The position numbers and the translations under genes were made by a program. From NCBI RefSeq assembly GCF_964204865.1, contig NC_135254.1, forward strand, positions 11,599,001 to 11,663,000: a DNA stretch of 64,000 nucleotides, written 5' to 3'. The notes under the pieces are model-generated. The model ran no database searches. It was not told the DNA's origin and saw only the letters and a list, made by a program, of their open reading frames with translations. Shown in pieces: positions 58,066-64,000 of the stretch (position 1 is the first letter of the stretch; each line of letters starts with the position of its first letter). Origin of the DNA: Styela clava. Taxonomy: Eukaryota; Chordata; Ascidiacea; Stolidobranchia; Styelidae.

Positions 58066-58814
58066 ATTTAAAGTTCAATTATATGGTAGAGAACGTCGTA
58101 TCAACCGGGTAACAATACCCGTCAGGGATGAAAATCATACTAAAAATACGTTATTGGCAGGCGCGCAGCCTGGATTTTTAAAAAAATGGCGGTTAAAATC
58201 AGAGTCGCAAATTTTCTGCAACGGACGTCGCCGCGATTGCGAAACAAGATTAAAGCATTACTACCCAGAAAATACCATAAAAATGTGTGATGAGGTGCCC
58301 GATTATACATTGTTTGAATTCATCAAATCTCAGCTGCTCCTGCAACACTTACTCTGTGACACACTCCATCGTAATGCGGACCATCCTAAAACCAAACATA
58401 TAGTTGTCTCCGTTTTATTTTTAGTATTTTACATTGCCTCCTTCTCATTCTTTACAATTTGAGTTGCAGAGACATCCCTTTATTTATATTTAGCATCTCG
58501 TCGCTGATGAATTCAGTATAATAATTCAGAGTTCCGTGTGAGAACAAAAAAGGAATTATTATCATCCTCGTGGCACAAGACTTATGTCGAAGCAAATTTG
58601 TGATCTCGGTAGAGTAAATACCGAAATAAAGTTGTTTACGGCCTAAATAACATGTCACGCTGACAAAAACAATCGGCTATTTTGACAAAATGCAATCACA
58701 TGCGTTATTAGCGACTTTTTCATTCCTTTAACACAATATATGTTTTTATAAATTTTGCGACTTTTCGCGAACTGCAAGTAGTTCAAGCAAAAAGAGTGGC
58801 AGACAAGGCCCAGA
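58066..58814. other. Right flank of the 72-bp satellite
   Basis: A frame of 133 codons starts in the last unit and runs to 58462 with a basic first half and a hydrophobic end. No domain is recognised. The DNA has no counterpart in copy A, so it came with the satellite or was lost from copy A. Confidence 0.35.
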
Positions 58815-59535
58815 GGCCTTTTTTAGCAAGTCAGCAAACCGATATTATCACGAAATTTTTATGCTGTCACTAATAGAGCCATGACAAATATATAATTATT
58901 TGTGTCATAAAATGGAACCACTAAGCTGAAATAACCGGTTACTGAAAAACATTTTTTTTGTTCAAAAATACAATATTTTATCTATATTTTAGTGCAATGT
59001 TCGTTTTTTACGTCAGTATTAAAACAATATTAAAAATGTTGACGGTATTTATCCATGGAAGTGATTTTTTGATCACTAAAACAAAAAATGCGCCACAGAT
59101 TTTGCAATATCTAAAATTTAGGATGCATAAAACGATTTAAAGTGTTCGTGCAGTTCAGCTTGTCTGAAATAGTCCTACTTTAATCGATTCTTCAATACGT
59201 TATTTTGTTTATTAAATAACACGGGAGAAGCAAATAAAATCTTTTATCGTAATTCTGCATGTTTTGATGTTGCTAGAATGCCACGGGCCTAAATTTCGAG
59301 TTCTATGCGCTTAAAAACGACACCGCAGTTGACGAAGATTAATTAACACTCATATTATGTGACATGTGACGACTTGTTACAGAGTGCGGACAGATTCAGA
59401 AACATGTCCCAATGCACGGAGGATACATCTGTGACATATATTTCAGGTTTGAATGTGGCCAAAAGGGCCATAAATATACATTTATATGTCGTGAGGTTTG
59501 AGTATTTGTAAATTTACTTATGTAAATTTGAGACT

Positions 59536-59665
59536 CAATGCGCGCGCAAGGGGTTAACTCCAAATAAACTGCCAATAGGCATCCTTTATAATTAATCCTT
59601 TATGCTTACGCTCGAGAAGAATATAGTCCCGTCTTGTCGTCAACAATCACCGTCAATTATGTTCA
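59536..59665 (+). promoter_or_regulatory. Conserved promoter and leader, peptide copy 3
   Basis: CAATGCGCGCGCAAGGGGTT, CTCCAAATAAA, TGCCAATAGGCA and CTTTATAA (59584) match 48781-48838. The leader block AGAATATAGTCCCGTCTTGT follows at 59618, about 30 bases after the TATA-like site, a normal distance to a start of transcription. Confidence 0.5.
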
Positions 59666-59838
59666 GGTATAGTTAACAGATTCAATAAATTAAAGAAAAA
59701 TCCTATAATTCATAGTGGTTGGTGTTGAAAGAGGCACAATGGAATATGGAATATTTTTAGCAGATTGAAGGATTTTAACAAATGTTTATCATTAATCTGC
59801 ATTTTTTATGTTTTTGTAGACAATAATAACGTACAAAA

Positions 59839-59896
59839 ATGGTAATTAAGTTGACCGTTGTTGTCGTGTGTTTGATTGCTGGAATGTTTGCTCAAA
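59839..59896 (+). pseudogene. Signal-peptide exon, copy 3 (second exon missing)
   Basis: The exon encodes MVIKLTVVVVCLIAGMFA with an intact acceptor (TTTTTGTAG, 59820) and donor (CAAA/GTAAGT), one residue different from copy 1. Its intron can be followed to about 60530. There the sequence switches to the MOXD1-like duplicate, and no match to the second exon of copy 1 (51110-51255) is seen up to the window end. It is either a truncated copy or spliced to an unknown exon further on. Confidence 0.6.
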
Positions 59897-60549
59897 GTAA
59901 GTAATAATTTCACTTTTGGTGATATACTATATGTCAGCTATATCACTGACTAAACCACAGATTATTATCTGATGCATCAGTTTCAAATATCCGTTGATTG
60001 ATACGGATTGAAATTGTTAACGCATACGGCAACGTAGAATTAAGAACGTGGAAAAAGATATATGAATGAAAGTATATCCGGAAATACAGAATGAAAGCTT
60101 TTGTCGCGATGATTGTGTGATTCTTTGACAAATGTAAGGTTTGTTTAATAACTGACAAAAAAACGCGGAATATGTAAACTTGTATACAGTGAATGGCAAA
60201 ATAATATCTGCATCTGCATTACACTATATCACAAATTTTATTCTGTAACATTCCGTTTGAACAAAAAAAGACTCCCTCAGACAAGCATCTAACAAATAAC
60301 ATCTAACAATTCATTGATGTAAACTGCTTGTCCGGCTTTGTTCACGTCCGGCTTAAAGTTTTGTTAACGTCCCCATAACGCTCTTTTTTGTTCATAATTT
60401 ATGCATTCTTGGCATGTATGTCGTTTCTAATAATATGTTTCAGTGGTTGAATCTTGTTGCTATCGATTGACCGATATACTTTTCAAATCTGTTTTGAAAA
60501 ATGCCACAACCAAACTAAAGCCAATTTTTTGAAATGCTCAGTCTTATGA

Positions 60550-63500
60550 AGCTGATATTAGTCGACAATATTAACACCACGCTGGCATCTTGTATTGGAC
60601 AAGTTTTGTATACCTGGGATGTTGAGCCGTCTTTGTGTGTCGATTTAACGGTACAATAGTATACAGTGAGCGGACCTCCTAAAGTATACGCACCAAGATG
60701 GCGCAAACCCGAACTCAGGTTGTGTATCAGGTTAGGGTTCAGGTTATGCGACATCTTGGTGCGCAGTACCCAATGAGCTTTAGTGTCGTATGAGAATCAG
60801 GGACAAAACTGGAAATGAATAATAAAATACCCGAATTATTAAACACGTGGAATCGTGTTTGCGAATAAGTATTAGGCTTATACACCCAGCGTAGATTTTA
60901 ATCTGAATAATCAATACGCATTTTAGTAGTGCATTTTATCGACAATGCGAATAAAAATAGGGAATTCCGTATAAAATATAATGAAACTCACCGTCTCGCT
61001 AACATTACTGGAAATGCAATATCCGTGATGTTGAGCGTAATTGTAGAGGTTTTCAAAATCTTCAATTCATTGCTGCGACCAGTTTAGCTACGTTGAAGAT
61101 GGCAATCAGTTAAATTTAACAGCAGTTCATTACTCATTTAATGTGGTATTAATAAATAAAACTAAAGAGTAGGCTATGCTAGAGAGGTATGAGCACTCAT
61201 TTATGAAATTGAATACTTGAAAAATCAATCTTCAAATATATTTATTCAATTTTTATAATAGTTACCTTTCAATGCATACGGCGTCTATCCGCTACTGCCA
61301 CCATGTTTGAACTATTTTTATTTTATTTCGCTGCATGACACTTGAATGTAATGTGATAGATATTGCGTTGAATTAGTCATTCAAGGTTTAGTTTTCTTCA
61401 AACGAAAAATAAACTGGATATAAAACGATGTAAACTTACTTCATGCATACATTCCACTACGGGTTTTCCAGCCACGTTGCTTGATCCTGTAAATTGAAAA
61501 TGCGGAAAGATGGCGCCGGGAGTATTTTCAACTCTGTTAAATATAGATAGGATTTTCATATATACGCATACGGGATTTTTAAATTGCAACCCCACGCAAT
61601 CGTGGCAAGTTCCTTGCTAGGATGAGCCGAAAACCGGCCATCAGGTATCAATTTGATTGCTTAAGTTACATCTGACGAAGTTAAATAGCATAGCTTATTA
61701 GGAATGAGAACATATTGTAACGTGATATACAGTACATATACAGCCAATTCAAATGCATATACAGCCAACCAAACAGCCAATGCAATATAACTGTTGTACA
61801 CACACAGTCAATGATTTATATGCACGTGCCAATTTGTGATGTCATAAGAATCCAACAGCGGATCGCTCATATTATATATGAAGAATGCATTCCAAGAAAG
61901 AGTGCTCATGTCTACTGTTTTGAATAAACTAATATTTCGGGAGAGATGGGAAAAGAGAGATGCACTGCACTTACTTGTTTATCTTCGACATGCCAATGCC
62001 AATGTATTGCCAAGAAGCATACATTGTAACTGAAGATTGACAAAAGCTCAAATCTATCTTCGGATAATACAAAATAAACGCGAGGCACATCTCCTCTCGT
62101 CCTGCTTTATATTAACCAATTAAGAAAATTAAAAGTATTGCAATGCATATAATATGTCGTGGCCATATAAATATATGGCCATGGAGTATCTTTATTATAC
62201 CTATGCCGTTTATTTAGAAAACATTACCGAAATCAATCAAACCAATTTTTCTCAAATCCATCACAATTTGCATTACCCAGGAAGCACCGGGGAGTCCAAG
62301 TTAAAATTGAAATAATATAAAAGCAATTGACTTTTAGACGAAATTTCCATTTTCAAATACGAATAGCCTTCATCTAGCTGTCGAAGATAAACTGATTATG
62401 GTGAAATTATCATCACTTGAGGCAAAACTGCGAGGTCGGAGTTTGGCATATTTTCGCCGGAGTCGGAGTTGAAATCTTTTTCGTATTTAAAACTCTCCGA
62501 ATTCTGGAGACTGAATTGAAATTCGGATTTTTTCAAAGTCATAACTCTAGGTCTAGGCTATCAATGGTCACAAAAGATGTCGTAATTTCTACAAAAACTG
62601 ATTTCTCCAACATCGCAGCGGGATTTTTTCTGCCCGAGGCCGGGAATCGGAATCAAGCCATTTGAATCACAGTCACTAAAAGTCCATGCAAAACAAACCC
62701 CAATTATTTATTTACTAATTGACACTGTCAATAGAGAGTTCTAATAAACTTTCCTTTTTGCCTCTGTCATTGCTACTCGTCCCTGCGTATTGTTATCGCA
62801 TTCTAGTTGGAAATTGTCTGTACTAACACTTGGATTTAGATATCTTGCTCCTTGGTAATTGAAATCATAGTTTTCATCACTGACGAGGTACGGAAGTTCA
62901 GTTCCATTTCTGATATTGGAATATATGATGATTAAATGCAATGATAACAAATTATCGTTTTAAAATTTGATGTTCTCTCCTCAATTTTTAGGAATGGTTG
63001 TGGGATATTCTAAATGGAATACCTGAGGTGGCGTGGTCTCATTTTTCTCCCGGCTTCGTGAGAGTGAAGCACAACACTGAAAGCTGTAACGTGGTCTCTC
63101 TCATAGATACTGACATTTTCTAGGTAAGTTAGATATGTGGAAATTAGCAACTTGCTTAGAGAAATTTGTTATAGACCTATCTAATTCTTGACACTTCTTG
63201 TTGGCCGTCCTGGGAGCTCATTTTGAGTGCATCTCTACTTAGCATATGTGTCATATTATCACTTGGATACTGCAACAGAATGAAGGCCCCGTCAATTCGA
63301 TCATATTGAAATATATTATCCGCACTATTTATTATTTGAATAAAACCGATATATGTAAAATAAATGATCGATATGAGCTTATAATTTTTTCACCCAAGTT
63401 TAGTGCTAGAAAGTACAAACTTGTGAGATTTTACATTTCATTGCAAACGTTCCTGAGGAATAAACTCAAGATTACCGGTTTACAGGTAAAACCGATCAAA

Positions 63501-64000
63501 CAAAATATTACTTTGCTTGTTATCAGCTTGACTTACAGATTTAACACATTCGTTTGTACAGTGTGCAGTGCAGACATAGTTCCCGATTTGAAAAAACGCC
63601 AACATCATATTTTCGAAGAGTAGGCTTATATGTAAACCGAAATCCAGAATTATCGCGAACTTCTGGAATGCCACAAAAGATTGACACTGTTAAACTATTT
63701 TATGACAAGTTTCGATAAGTATGATTATATTTGATAGGGGAGTATAATATTATACACAAACTTGCAATCTTGCTTGGATGATGCCACTTACAGTTTATGC
63801 TATACAAGTCTAACATAACCTTGACTTCTTAATACTAATGCTGTGTATTGTTTTAACTGGGGAAAAAAATATTTTCGAGAATGTGACCTTCGACCACGTT
63901 AGGGTTGTTGTATTGAATTTTCTATTGTACATAAACCGGATCTCCTGGTCCACCGTCTAGAAAACCCGCTTCTTTTGGAAACGTCAGTCCCTGTTAACTC
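60550..64000 (-). pseudogene. Partial, decayed duplicate of the MOXD1-like gene
   Basis: Co-linear with 16113-20341 in the same orientation; it runs past the window end. Remains of exons 14, 13, 12, 11, 10, 9 and 8 are at about 60990-61083, 61435-61535, 61975-62093, 62758-62911, 63027-63118, 63537-63668 and 63880-64000. Breaks: an in-frame TGA in exon 14 (CAGCAATGA); a 9-base deletion and lost G at the acceptor of exon 12; a 9-base deletion and donor GT changed to GC in exon 11; a +2 frameshift in exon 10; an internal deletion in exon 9. Exon 15 is absent: homology stops near 60550. Exon 13 is still open. The left junction lies in the intron of peptide copy 3. Confidence 0.9.
60665..60770. 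mobile_element. GAAGTATG-family MITE in the pseudogene
   Basis: CTCCTAAAGTATACGCACCA..GATGGCGC at the left pairs with GCGACATCTTGGTGCGCAGTACC at the right, with TCAGGTTAGGGTTCAGG in between. The parental sequence at about 16213-16232 (AGTATATATACAATGAGC) lacks it, so it inserted after the duplication or was never in the parent. Confidence 0.75.

Larger units (their letters stand above)
52390..60530. repeat. Segmental duplication, copy B
   Basis: Counterpart of copy A (42056-49265). It carries its own insertions: the hAT at 53256-54305 and the 72-bp satellite at about 54660-58065. It has about 60 bases more at 52920-52980 and lacks the copy A sequence 42691-43438. It ends with peptide copy 3 and part of its intron at about 60530, where the MOXD1-like pseudogene begins. 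Confidence 0.85.

Noticed and set aside
58061-58462. 133-codon frame after the satellite as a gene
   Set aside because: It begins inside the last satellite unit, has no recognised domain and no counterpart in copy A. Left as unproven.
1-64000. tRNA or rRNA genes
   Set aside because: I saw no cloverleaf with A-box and B-box words (such as GGTTCGAATCC) and no rRNA core sequence. A covariance-model search would be needed to exclude decayed copies.

Overview
This is animal nuclear DNA: AT-rich, with intron-containing genes, canonical GT-AG splice sites, and very many short DNA transposons. An ascidian tunicate is my best guess, from the compact gene style, the recurrent CCGGTACCGGTA tracts and the MITE content. 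That is an impression, not a proof.

Layout. 1-9 kb: no recognisable gene. It holds a 198-bp satellite (1-1215), a hAT MITE (3224-3660), a GC-rich 22-bp minisatellite (5229-5370) and a large foldback element (6303-7216). 9.1-14.3 kb: two housekeeping genes on the + strand, an intronless TATDN1-type TatD hydrolase and the gamma-tubulin complex component GCP3 in four exons. 15.75-24.2 kb: a convergent minus-strand gene for a MOXD1/DBH-like copper monooxygenase. I placed 14 coding exons with matching phases; one short exon remains doubtful. All six copper ligands expected for the family can be seen. 24.2-38.7 kb: a transposon field with a hAT nested in another hAT, further hAT and MITE insertions, and a decayed non-LTR reverse transcriptase. 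38.7-41.3 kb: a chymotrypsin-fold serine protease on the + strand, five exons, with the first exon(s) not found.

42-60.5 kb: two diverged tandem copies of one segment. They carry three copies of a small gene that starts with a signal-peptide exon. The first copy is complete (67 codons, two exons) and encodes a short secreted peptide I do not recognise. Copy 2 is frameshifted and copy 3 has lost its second exon. A 72-bp satellite of about 46 units (54.7-58.06 kb) sits inside the second segment. 60.55-64 kb: a decayed partial duplicate of the MOXD1-like gene, running off the window end. It shows that several MITEs in the parent gene are later insertions or were never shared.

The genes do not form a pathway. 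The most novel items are the small secreted-peptide family in its duplicated locus, and the satellites and nested transposons, whose empty sites in the paralogous segments allow relative dating.
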